From an uncultured Ruminococcus sp. (GTDB lineage: Bacteria > Bacillota > Clostridia > Oscillospirales > Acutalibacteraceae), in contig CACWOX010000013.1 of the NCBI GenBank assembly GCA_902762615.1, forward strand, positions 17,429 to 81,428: DNA of 64,000 nt, written 5' to 3'. The translations under genes and the position numbers were made by a program. Shown piece by piece: positions 1 to 7,349 of the stretch. The notes beneath the pieces are model-generated. The model did not search any database. It was given only the letters and a program-made list of their open reading frames with translations, and was not told the origin of the DNA. Position 1 is the stretch's first letter. Each line of letters begins with the position of its first letter.

Positions 1-349
1 CCGCAGCGACATTGTCATCCTGCGGCACATACTGTGCCTCCATATGGGACGAACCGACCAGCAGGATATCCGGATGCTCAATCACCTCGGGATTGTTGTA
101 GCCGTTTTCATCGTACTGTCCCCAGCCGATACCCTCGGTGGCTCTGAACCAGACCGAATCAGCCGGCCAGATGTAGTCGGTGTTGCCGTTGGGATTGGCT
201 ATGTGTACCGGAATGAACGAATAGGCGCACATCAGCACCGAGAGAATGGCAATTGAGACCGCTCCGGCACCTCCGACCTTCACCAGACCCACAGCCAATT
301 TGCCAAGCCGTGCGGCGACGCTTTGTTGTGCGCCGTTTTTGTTTTGCAT
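1..349 (-). CDS. SGNH/GDSL-like acyl-ester hydrolase-fold protein, N-terminal part only
   Basis: The gene begins with ATG at 349, seven bases after a GGAGG ribosome binding site, and runs off the left edge, so only about 116 residues are visible. A basic N-terminus is followed by one membrane helix (about residues 24-46). At residues 99-102 is Gly-Ser-Ser-His in the context ILLVGSSHMEA, the nucleophile block of SGNH-fold proteins of the AlgJ/DltD kind, which work on acyl groups of cell-surface polymers. The same type of block occurs in the SGNH protein at 32900-33970, which is paired with an MBOAT acyltransferase; a partner here would lie outside the window. The catalytic Asp/His block is not visible, so the family call is moderate. 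Confidence 0.6.
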   Translation of the reverse strand, partial: MQNKNGAQQSVAARLGKLAVGLVKVGGAGAVSIAILSVLMCAYSFIPVHIANPNGNTDYIWPADSVWFRATEGIGWGQYDENGYNNPEVIEHPDILLVGSSHMEAQYVPQDDNVAA

Positions 350-485
350 GTCATTTCCTCCTTTTTCCGCAAAAGAAATACGCTGCTATGTAAAATACAA
401 AGCAAAAAGAAGAATTTTCACCCTTCACATATGAGTATTTTATCATAAATTAGATTTAAGTCAAGGATTAATTGCAAATAATATA

Positions 486-514
486 TTGCATTTGCGAATT
501 ATAGATGATATAAT
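486..514 (+). promoter_or_regulatory. Promoter of hisS
   Basis: TTGCAT at 486-491 and a perfect TATAAT at 509-514 are separated by 17 bases. The predicted leader to hisS is only about 45 bases, too short for a T-box. Confidence 0.6.
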
Positions 515-567
515 AATCAGATAAAGGATTTTTATTATTTATTTGCCAAAGAAAGGATCTGGAAAAA

Positions 568-1929
568 ATGGCACTTATTGCAAAATCAATCAAGGGCACG
601 CAGGACGTGCTCCCCTCCGATAGCTATAAATGGCAGTATGTCGAAAAGACCTGCCTTGAAACCGCCCGCCTGCACGGCTACAGCGAAATCAGAACCCCCG
701 TGTTTGAGCACACCGAATTGTTCACCCGCGGCGTGGGAGATACAACAGATGTTGTACAGAAGGAAATGTACACCTTCACCGACCGCGGCGACCGTTCGCT
801 CTCGCTGCGCCCCGAAATGACCGCTTCCGCCGTCCGCTCTGCCATCGAGCACGGACTCATCAACGACGCGCTTCCCGTCAAGGCGTGCTACACAGCCGCC
901 TGCTACCGCGCGGAAAAGCCTCAGGCAGGACGTATGCGCGAATTCCACCAGTTCGGCGTGGAGCTTTTCGGCGCACCCTCTCCGGCTGCCGACGCGGAGA
1001 TCATCTCCCTTGCCAATTCCACCCTCACCGAACTGGGCATCAAGGGCTACACCCTCGAGATCAACTCCATCGGCTGCCCCACCTGCCGCGCGGAATATCA
1101 CAAGGCGCTCAAGGAGTACTTTGAAGGCAAAAAGGAGCAGCTCTGCGAGACCTGCCTTGACCGTCTGGACAGAAATCCCATGCGCATTATCGACTGCAAG
1201 GTGCCGTCCTGTCAGGAAGTCGCAAAGGATGCGCCCCGCATGATCGACTATCTCTGCGACGACTGCCGCGCTCACTTCGACAGCGTGAAGAAGTACCTCG
1301 ACGCGATGGGCATTGCCTACACCGTCAATCCCTCTATCGTGCGCGGGCTGGATTATTACACCCGCACGGTGTTTGAATTTATTTCCTCCGACCTCGGCGC
1401 ACAATCCACCATCTGCGGCGGCGGTCGCTACGACGGACTCTTCAAGCAGCTCGGCGGGGCGGATACGCCGTCTCTCGGCTTCGGCATGGGGCTGGAGAGA
1501 GTTATGCTGGTCATGGAGGCGCAGGGCGTGGAATTCCCCCAGCCGGAGAAAACCATGATTTATCTCGCGCCGATGGGCGAAGCTGCTGCCGTCAAATGCA
1601 TGGAGCTTTGCGCCAAGCTGCGTGCCGAAGGCTTCTCCGCTGAGACCGACCTCAACAACCGTTCGGTCAAGGCGCAGATGAAGTACGCCAACAAGCTGGG
1701 CGCGAAATACACTGTTGTCATCGGCGACAGCGAATTGGAATCGGGCATTGTCCGGCTCAAGAACATGGATTCCGGCGAGCAGACCGAGGTAACTATGGAG
1801 AGCGGCATCATTGAATCGCTCTACGACATGGGCATCAACGACACCATGGCGCGTCTGAATGAGACCGTGGCAGCCTTTGAAGGACTTGCCGGTCTTGACA
1901 AACTGCTCGGCAGCGAAGGAGAAGAATAA
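568..1929 (+). CDS. hisS: Histidine--tRNA ligase
   Basis: Class II aminoacyl-tRNA synthetase that attaches histidine to tRNA-His in the cytoplasm. The 453-residue product shows the family blocks in order: the N-terminal GTQDVLPSD element, motif 2 with ERP-type PQAGRMREFHQFG, the HisRS-specific RGLDYYTRTVFEF block and GGGRYDGL near motif 3, then an anticodon-binding domain. The insertion domain carries several CxxC pairs (for example CPTC and CETC), as in some clostridial enzymes. The C-terminus is about 30 residues longer than a typical HisRS. The ATG is preceded by GAAAGGA. The tRNA-His gene lies at 57827-57904. Confidence 0.97.
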   Translation: MALIAKSIKGTQDVLPSDSYKWQYVEKTCLETARLHGYSEIRTPVFEHTELFTRGVGDTTDVVQKEMYTFTDRGDRSLSLRPEMTASAVRSAIEHGLINDALPVKACYTAACYRAEKPQAGRMREFHQFGVELFGAPSPAADAEIISLANSTLTELGIKGYTLEINSIGCPTCRAEYHKALKEYFEGKKEQLCETCLDRLDRNPMRIIDCKVPSCQEVAKDAPRMIDYLCDDCRAHFDSVKKYLDAMGIAYTVNPSIVRGLDYYTRTVFEFISSDLGAQSTICGGGRYDGLFKQLGGADTPSLGFGMGLERVMLVMEAQGVEFPQPEKTMIYLAPMGEAAAVKCMELCAKLRAEGFSAETDLNNRSVKAQMKYANKLGAKYTVVIGDSELESGIVRLKNMDSGEQTEVTMESGIIESLYDMGINDTMARLNETVAAFEGLAGLDKLLGSEGEE

Positions 1930-2010
1930 GCGCTCGCGTTCGCTCGCTAAGATAATAGAGAATAGAGAATAGAGAATAGATAATAATGTTGGAGCGCTTC
2001 GCGCTGGAAT
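1930..2010. repeat. GC hairpin plus 7-bp tandem repeat in the hisS 3' flank
   Basis: Directly after the hisS stop codon there is a GCGCTCGCGTTCGCTCGC motif, then about four copies of a 7-base unit (GAGAATA) at about 1956-1986, then a short hairpin GAGCGCTTCGCGCT near 1992-2005. The same combination of short tandem repeat and GCGC hairpin recurs near 5230, 43200-43460 and 51150-51201. Confidence 0.6.
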
Positions 2011-2023
2011 ATAGTAATGATGA

Positions 2024-2479
2024 ATGATAGAAAAAAAGAGAATAACAGCCTTGTGCAGCTTTATCTGCCTGCTTGCCATTGAAATCATCATCGGGAAATT
2101 TGCGCACGGTTTTCTTCGGGCTTATGTCGGGGACGTGCTGGTGATTCCGCTGCTTTACTGCTTCGTGCGGATATTTTATGTGCGTCCTGCCGTCTGGCTG
2201 CCGGCTGCGGTCGGCGGTTTGGGGATTTTTGCCGAGATATTGCAGTTTTTTGACCTGTGCGGACTGCTCGGTATTTCCAAGGGCAGCCTACTCGGGATTC
2301 TTCTCGGCTCTTCGGCTGACTTAGCGGATATTCTCTGCTACGCGGCGGGAGTCCTGCTGATTTACGCGGCGGAGCGATGCTTCGGAAAGGTCTTTGGACA
2401 AACTCATCAGAAAGAAGAAAAATATGGAGCATCAGATTATCAAGCTGCCTCCGCAGGATTTTTACAAAAAATGCTCTGA
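2024..2479 (+). CDS. DUF2809 family membrane protein
   Basis: A 151-residue protein with four predicted membrane helices. It carries the DUF2809 hallmark near residues 23-45 (GKFAHGFLRAYVGD followed by a hydrophobic segment and CFVR) and a second charged-bordered helix pair ending in GSSADLADILCYAAG. Function unknown; the family is an inner-membrane protein found widely in Firmicutes. There is no clear ribosome binding site. Its last 56 bases overlap the next gene. The C-terminal 30 residues (after ERCFGK) look unconserved, so the stop may have drifted. Confidence 0.7.
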   Translation: MIEKKRITALCSFICLLAIEIIIGKFAHGFLRAYVGDVLVIPLLYCFVRIFYVRPAVWLPAAVGGLGIFAEILQFFDLCGLLGISKGSLLGILLGSSADLADILCYAAGVLLIYAAERCFGKVFGQTHQKEEKYGASDYQAASAGFLQKML

Positions 2480-2933
2480 CATATGGGACACGGTCAAACA
2501 TGAGCAATTCGCGAAACAGTTCGAGCAGGAGCTATATTCAGGGAACAGAATCGCCTACATCTATCAGATTGACGGTGAAAATATCGCAGAAATCTCTATA
2601 GTATTTGACACGGACGACCCGGATTACACCATTGAAAAAAAAAGGGCTTATATCTCTCATCTTGTCGTAAAGCACGAATACAGGCGAAAAGGAATCGGCA
2701 GAGAACTCGTCCGTTTCATCATTGACAAGGCAGTTGAAATGGGATATAAAGAATTGTCGATAGGCGTTGATCTCAATAATTATCCGGCAATCAAACTGTA
2801 TGTTGACTGCGGTTTTGACAAAGTGATTTTCATTGGAAAAGACGAACAGGGCGAATATCTCAAGCTACTAAAAATCATTTCACCCCGGGAGGAAGTAAAA
2901 ATAAATGACAGTCAGAGCATATACAACAGATGA
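2424..2933 (+). CDS. GNAT family N-acetyltransferase
   Basis: A 169-residue GNAT-fold enzyme that would transfer acetyl from acetyl-CoA to an amine; substrate unknown. The acetyl-CoA pyrophosphate loop is RRKGIGRELV (motif A), followed by the motif B segment NYPAIKLYVDCGF. I chose the ATG at 2424 (MEHQ...) because AAGAAGAA lies just upstream; an in-frame ATG at 2394 has no such signal. It overlaps the DUF2809 gene upstream and the next GNAT gene downstream (29 bases), which suggests a coupled operon. Confidence 0.85.
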   Translation: MEHQIIKLPPQDFYKKCSDIWDTVKHEQFAKQFEQELYSGNRIAYIYQIDGENIAEISIVFDTDDPDYTIEKKRAYISHLVVKHEYRRKGIGRELVRFIIDKAVEMGYKELSIGVDLNNYPAIKLYVDCGFDKVIFIGKDEQGEYLKLLKIISPREEVKINDSQSIYNR

Positions 2934-3387
2934 CTTAAAAGCCATGAGCGACATCTGGAATGAGGTAGTTGAACAGGGCATCGCCTTTCCGCAGGAGGAG
3001 CCGCTGAATGAGCAGACGGCAGAGCAGTTCTTCTCGTCGCAGAGCCGGAGCGCGGTTGCCGTTGACGGCAGCGGACGCATTGTGGGGCTGTATATCCTTC
3101 ACCCGAACAACGTCGGCAGGTGCGGTCACATCTGCAACGCAAGCTACGCGGTGGCGTCAGGCTGCCGCGGCATGCACATCGGCGAAGCGCTGGTGCGCGA
3201 CTGCATCCAAGCAGCCGGACAGCTCGGCTTCCGCATTCTTCAATTCAACGCCGTCGTCGAAACCAACACAGCGGCAAGACGGCTTTACGAAAAAATCGGA
3301 TTTCATCAGCTGGGCGTAATTCCCAACGGATTCAGAATGAAAGACGGGCATTATGAAAACATCTGCCCTTACTATATCGAATTGTAA
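2905..3387 (+). CDS. GNAT family N-acetyltransferase
   Basis: A 160-residue GNAT protein in a different frame from its neighbour and overlapping it by 29 bases, with a good GGGAGGAAG ribosome binding site inside the upstream gene. Motif A is degenerate but recognisable (SGCRGMHIGEALVRD), and the motif B helix reads ETNTAARRLYEKIGFHQLG, close to small stand-alone acetyltransferases of the phosphinothricin/RimI type. Substrate unknown. It ends 41 bases before aspS and may be co-transcribed with it. Confidence 0.88.
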   Translation: MTVRAYTTDDLKAMSDIWNEVVEQGIAFPQEEPLNEQTAEQFFSSQSRSAVAVDGSGRIVGLYILHPNNVGRCGHICNASYAVASGCRGMHIGEALVRDCIQAAGQLGFRILQFNAVVETNTAARRLYEKIGFHQLGVIPNGFRMKDGHYENICPYYIEL

Positions 3388-3428
3388 TTGACAGTTAGAA
3401 AGCATTTATTTTTTGGAGGAATGAAATT

Positions 3429-5207
3429 ATGTCTGAAACACTGACAGGCTTGAAGCGCAGCCATTACTGCGGCACGCTGCGAGCCGAAAACATCGGGGAA
3501 ACCATCACGGTCTGCGGCTGGGTGCAGAAGCAGCGCGACAAGGGCGGTCTGATCTTCATCGACCTGCGTGACCGCACGGGCATTTTGCAGCTCACATTTG
3601 ACGACACCACCGACAGAGCAGTCTTTGAAAAGGCAAAATCCTGCCGCAGCGAATATGTATTAGCCGCTGTGGGAACCGTCCGTGAGCGCTCGTCCAAGAA
3701 TCCCGAAATTCCCACCGGCGACATTGAAATTGCCGTCACTGAACTTCGCATACTCAACAAGGCGATCACGCCCGCCTTTGAAATCACCGACAACTGCAAG
3801 ACCGCCGAGGATATCCGGCTCAAAAACCGCTATCTCGACCTGCGCCGTCCGGCTCTGATGAAGAACATTCTCTTCAAGCATCAGGTCATGCAGGCGGCAC
3901 GCAGATATTTCTCCGACAACGGATTTATCGAAATCGAAACACCCATGATGATCAAATCCACGCCCGAAGGCGCGAGAGACTACATCATTCCCAGCCGCGT
4001 ACATAACGGCAGCTTCTACGCTCTGCCGCAGTCGCCGCAGCTCTACAAGCAGCTTCTGATGGTGTCCGGCTTCGACAAATACTTCCAGCTGGCACGCTGC
4101 TTCCGCGACGAGGACCTTCGCGCCGACCGTCAGCCGGAATTCACACAGATCGACGTGGAAATGAGCTTCGTCGACAAGGTAGAGGACGTTCTTCCCGTTG
4201 AAGAGGGCTTTGTCAAATTCCTCATGAAAGAGACAATGGGCATTGACATTCCCACTCCGCTGCCGAGAATCACCTACAACGAGGCAATGTCACGTTACGG
4301 CTCCGACAAGCCGGATACACGCTACGGCATGGAGATCACCGACATCTCGGACATCGCCGCTCACACCGGCTTCGGCGTGTTTACCTCCGCCATCGAAAAC
4401 GGCGGCAGCGTGCGCGGCATATGTCTCAAGGACGGCGCCAAAATCTACACCCGCAAGGAAATTGACAAGCTGGTGGAATACGTCAAGGGCATCGGCGCAA
4501 AGGGACTTGCGTGGATTCGCTGGGCAGACGAGGCTCCTACCTGCACCTTTGCCAAATTCCTGGGTGAAGGTCAGCTCGACGAAATTCTCTCCAGAATGGG
4601 CGCCGAGAAGGGCGATGTGGTGCTCTTTGTCGCCGACAAGAACAAAGTGACGCTTCCTGTGCTTGGCGCTCTGCGTCAGGAAACGGCAAAGCGGCTTGGC
4701 ATCATTCCCGATACCTTCAATTTCCTGTTTGTGGTGGAATTCCCGTTCTTCGAGTACAACGACGAGACACAGGGCTGGGACGCCATGCATCATCCCTTCA
4801 CTGCACCGCTTGACGAGTGTATTCAGTACCTCGACAACGCGCCGGACAAGGTCTACGCGAAGGCATATGACCTTGTGCTCAACGGCATAGAGCTTTCGTC
4901 GGGTTCCATCAGAATTACCGACCCTGAGCTGCAGGAGAAGATGTTTGAGGCATTAGGCTTCACGCCGGAGCAGGCGCAGGAGAAATTCGGCTTCCTGACG
5001 GACGCGTTCAAATACGGAGCACCACCGCACGGTGGGTTCGGAATAGGCTTAGACCGACTGGTTATGCTGATGTGCAAGGCGGAATCGCTGCGCGATGTAG
5101 TGGCATTCCCGAAGGTAAAGGACGCAAGCGAACCGATGACGAATGCGCCGCAGCCGGTAGACGAAAAGCAGTTAGCGGAATTAGGAATAAAAGTAATAAA
5201 AGCATAA
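3429..5207 (+). CDS. aspS: Aspartate--tRNA ligase
   Basis: Bacterial-type class IIb AspRS of 592 residues, the usual size. An N-terminal OB-fold anticodon domain (ETITVCGWVQKQRDKGG, FIDLRDRTGILQ) is followed by class II motif 2 (FRDEDLRADRQPEFTQ), the bacterial GAD insertion domain, and motif 3 near the C-terminus (GGFGIGLDRLVMLM). The start follows GGAGGA with ideal spacing. A close match to family length and motifs makes this secure; whether it is strictly tRNA-Asp specific or also charges tRNA-Asn cannot be read from the sequence by eye. Confidence 0.97.
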   Translation: MSETLTGLKRSHYCGTLRAENIGETITVCGWVQKQRDKGGLIFIDLRDRTGILQLTFDDTTDRAVFEKAKSCRSEYVLAAVGTVRERSSKNPEIPTGDIEIAVTELRILNKAITPAFEITDNCKTAEDIRLKNRYLDLRRPALMKNILFKHQVMQAARRYFSDNGFIEIETPMMIKSTPEGARDYIIPSRVHNGSFYALPQSPQLYKQLLMVSGFDKYFQLARCFRDEDLRADRQPEFTQIDVEMSFVDKVEDVLPVEEGFVKFLMKETMGIDIPTPLPRITYNEAMSRYGSDKPDTRYGMEITDISDIAAHTGFGVFTSAIENGGSVRGICLKDGAKIYTRKEIDKLVEYVKGIGAKGLAWIRWADEAPTCTFAKFLGEGQLDEILSRMGAEKGDVVLFVADKNKVTLPVLGALRQETAKRLGIIPDTFNFLFVVEFPFFEYNDETQGWDAMHHPFTAPLDECIQYLDNAPDKVYAKAYDLVLNGIELSSGSIRITDPELQEKMFEALGFTPEQAQEKFGFLTDAFKYGAPPHGGFGIGLDRLVMLMCKAESLRDVVAFPKVKDASEPMTNAPQPVDEKQLAELGIKVIKA

Positions 5208-5637
5208 AAGAAGCAGAAGACTAAAAGACAAAAGAAAGCGCGAAGCGCCAATTAGCGAGCGAATGCGAGCGTGGGGAGTCTTAGCTGTCGACAAGCGACA
5301 GCCGGGGTCTGGGTCTCCTCGCGGGTCAAGGGCAGAGGTCTTGCGGGAGCAGTGAGGGCAGCGTCCTCACGAGGGAGGCTTTTATAAAGCCGACCGAGCG
5401 AAACGCGCCAAGACACGCAACAGGCGCAGGCGAATCCAAACGCAGTAAGGCGCGAGCGAAGCGAGCCGCACGGGCAGCAGCACAAGAGCCGCAAGGCGAT
5501 TTGTGCGGACTCCCAAAACGCACCTCCCGCAGAACAATGCAGTCGGACTCACGGCAAAACGCACCTTATTAGAAAATCAGCCCCCGGCGAATACCGACTT
5601 TTTTCAGTTAACAATGAATAATGGAAGGGTGAAAATC
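5208..5637. other. Hairpin-rich non-coding stretch after aspS
   Basis: No credible gene in 430 bases. It contains a run of short perfect hairpins: GCGC-GAA-GCGC near 5239, GCTGTCG/CGACAGC near 5283-5301, GTGAGG/CCTCAC near 5350-5369 and GGCTTT/AAAGCC near 5377-5391. There are also repeated GCGAGCGAA-type words at both ends (about 5255 and 5450). Small ORFs on the minus strand here are rich in Arg/Cys/Ala and look like chance translation. It may be a decayed mobile element or a structured RNA. Confidence 0.55.
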
Positions 5638-6186
5638 ATGTGGAAAAGCGACAGACTGACGGGCGAAAGAATCTATCTCAGAGCATACAAAACAAGTGAC
5701 GCGCAGGCGCTCTCCGACATGACCGCCCGAGACGAGATTTACCGCACAACCTACAACATTCAGCGGGAATTCGACCCCGACCATGCGCGATGGTGGATCA
5801 AATTCAACGCGAACTGCCGCCGCACCGGCACCTCCTATGAATTCGGCATATTCGAGAAGGAGACCGACCGGCTGGTGGGCAACATCGGCATAGTGAATGT
5901 CAACAGCCGCTGCCATCACGCGACGCTTGCCTATTACATACATCCCGATATGTGGAACAGAGGGATTGCGACCGAGGCAGGCAGGGTCATATTGGATTAC
6001 GCGTTCGGCAGACTGGGACTCAACCGCGTGGGCGCTGTCTGTATGGCGGAAAATGCCGCCTCCCGTCGGGTGCTGGATAAGCTGGGCTTTGCGTTTGAGG
6101 GCATTGCAAGGCAGGAAATCATGAAGGACGGCGTATTTTATGATGTAGCACATTACGGGCTGCTGAGTGAAGACTACGATAAATAA
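5638..6186 (+). CDS. RimJ/RimL-type GNAT acetyltransferase
   Basis: A 182-residue member of the ribosomal-protein-alanine-acetyltransferase-like GNAT group. It has the usual opening (LTGERIYLRAYKTSDA), a central strand YYIHPDMWNRGIATEA with the acetyl-CoA loop, and AENAASRRVLDKLGFAFEG near the C-terminus, the signature of the RimJ/RimL group. I set the start at ATG 5638, after GGAAGGGTG; the open frame continues upstream into the hairpin-rich region with no sequence that looks like protein. Substrate is probably an N-terminus or a small amine; unknown. Confidence 0.88.
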   Translation: MWKSDRLTGERIYLRAYKTSDAQALSDMTARDEIYRTTYNIQREFDPDHARWWIKFNANCRRTGTSYEFGIFEKETDRLVGNIGIVNVNSRCHHATLAYYIHPDMWNRGIATEAGRVILDYAFGRLGLNRVGAVCMAENAASRRVLDKLGFAFEGIARQEIMKDGVFYDVAHYGLLSEDYDK

Positions 6187-6201
6187 AGGAGTAATTGTCT
6201 T

Positions 6202-6621
6202 ATGAAGCTGTTTAAGTACATCAATCAGGCAGGCGGCATTTTTGCGGCTGTGTTTTTCCTCGTTATGGTAGGACTTGTACGAAAGGGAATTGACGGCAGG
6301 TCGTATTATGTCGTCGGATCTTTCTTTCTGATCTTTGCTGCGATGTTTCTGGTAGCGGCATGCGTGTTAATGTTTCGCAGCCTGATGTGGCACATACGCA
6401 ACAAAAAATTAGGTTCCCTGCTCCGTCATTACGTCTATGCATATATTGCATTTTACATTTTGCTGATGATTCTGGATCATATCACCATGGGCAGCATAAG
6501 CTGGGCGCATAACCTGCTCTACGCCCTGATTGGCGCTATGCTCGAACTGTACGTACACGGCTACCGGCTGGAATTCAATCCGAAAATGGCTGAACCTGAT
6601 GAGGAAGCAGAGGAAGCGTAA
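6202..6621 (+). CDS. Small membrane protein of unknown function
   Basis: A 139-residue protein starting 15 bases after the GNAT gene, with AAGGAG at good spacing. Four hydrophobic segments are visible (about residues 11-26, 36-58, 77-92 and 100-117), and the tail is acidic (DEEAEEA). I do not recognise a family. Close spacing suggests co-transcription with the upstream acetyltransferase. Confidence 0.6.
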   Translation: MKLFKYINQAGGIFAAVFFLVMVGLVRKGIDGRSYYVVGSFFLIFAAMFLVAACVLMFRSLMWHIRNKKLGSLLRHYVYAYIAFYILLMILDHITMGSISWAHNLLYALIGAMLELYVHGYRLEFNPKMAEPDEEAEEA

Positions 6622-6746
6622 TTCATTATTTAGCCCAAAAATGCATTTTTGACCGTCATTTTTAATCAAATATTAATCATAAATTGCGTTTATATCATGA
6701 GTTTTTTGTCGATAGCTACAAATATGAAAAAATATTTTGTATAAGT

Positions 6747-6775
6747 TTGACATTTGAGAAATCTAGGTGTATAAT
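6747..6775 (+). promoter_or_regulatory. Consensus promoter of the DUF6465-like gene
   Basis: TTGACA (6747-6752), 17-base spacer and TATAAT (6770-6775): a perfect sigma-A promoter, implying strong expression of the lysine-rich protein that starts about 70 bases downstream. Confidence 0.85.
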
Positions 6776-6848
6776 ATCCATGTAAGTTGATAAAGCTAAT
6801 GCTTATCAGCGGCAAATTTACGAAAAATATCCGAAAGGGGTAACCAAC

Positions 6849-7226
6849 ATGCCACGTACAAAGAAAGCAGCTGCCGCAGCAGCAGAGGTTAAGGAAGTTA
6901 AGCAGGTAAAGGAAGAAGTAAAGGCAGAAGCAGTTGAAGCTGTCGAAGCTCCCGCAAAGAAGCCCGCAGCCAAGAAGGCTCCCGCAAAGAAGGCTGCCGC
7001 TAAGACAGAGAAGGTCGAAGCCAAGGCTGAGGCAAAAGCAAAGGCAGAAGTCATTATCGAGTACGGCGCTCAGGTTTCTGTTGACGAGATCGTTAAGAAC
7101 GCACAGCTCACCGTCGGCGAGGACAAGCAGATCAGCAAGATCTATGTCAAGCCCGAAGAGAGCATGGCTTACATCGTTGTCGGCGACGACACCGTTGCAA
7201 TGCCCGTTTATTTCGTCGTTGAGTAA
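6849..7226 (+). CDS. Lysine/alanine-rich protein with DUF6465-like C-terminal domain
   Basis: A 125-residue protein in two parts. Residues 1-65 are a low-complexity tail of Lys, Ala, Glu and Pro with AKKPAAKKAPAKKAAAK in the middle, resembling histone H1/HU-type DNA-binding tails. The C-terminal 55 residues (IIEYGAQVSVDEIVKNAQ..., IYVKPEESMAYIVV) match my memory of the DUF6465 domain of Clostridia, usually seen with just such a basic tail. The consensus promoter, good ribosome binding site (AAAGGGG) and a strong terminator show a single-gene, probably abundant transcript. A nucleoid or nucleic-acid role is inference only. Confidence 0.75.
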   Translation: MPRTKKAAAAAAEVKEVKQVKEEVKAEAVEAVEAPAKKPAAKKAPAKKAAAKTEKVEAKAEAKAKAEVIIEYGAQVSVDEIVKNAQLTVGEDKQISKIYVKPEESMAYIVVGDDTVAMPVYFVVE

Positions 7227-7227
7227 T

Positions 7228-7268
7228 TAATCAATTAACAATTTAACAATTTAACAATTTAACAATTA
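7228..7268. repeat. 8-bp tandem repeat (AACAATTT units)
   Basis: About four to five copies of an 8-base AACAATTT unit directly after the stop codon of the DUF6465-like gene and before its terminator. AT-rich counterpart of the 7-bp repeats seen after other genes of this window. Confidence 0.7.
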
Positions 7269-7288
7269 CACACTGTTTAAACATTGAA

Positions 7289-7334
7289 CCGCGGCAGATC
7301 TTATTTCAGAGATTTGCCGCGGCTTTTTGTTTTT
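7289..7334 (+). terminator. Rho-independent terminator
   Basis: CCGCGGCAGATCT pairs with AGAGATTTGCCGCGG around a short loop, followed by CTTTTTGTTTTT. It ends the DUF6465-like transcript and may also slow the convergent adhesin transcript. Confidence 0.85.
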
Positions 7335-7349
7335 AATTATTTTTCTCTT

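Noticed and set aside
430..567. T-box leader before hisS
   Set aside because: The predicted transcript leader is only about 45 bases and lacks T-box features.
586..2091. 501-codon ORF on the minus strand opposite hisS
   Set aside because: Lies wholly across a canonical synthetase gene; the product is rich in His/Arg/Val/Gly with no domain. A codon-bias shadow.
5252..5564. Short Cys/Arg-rich ORFs on the minus strand after aspS
   Set aside because: No ribosome binding sites, unusual composition, and the DNA is built of hairpins and repeated words.
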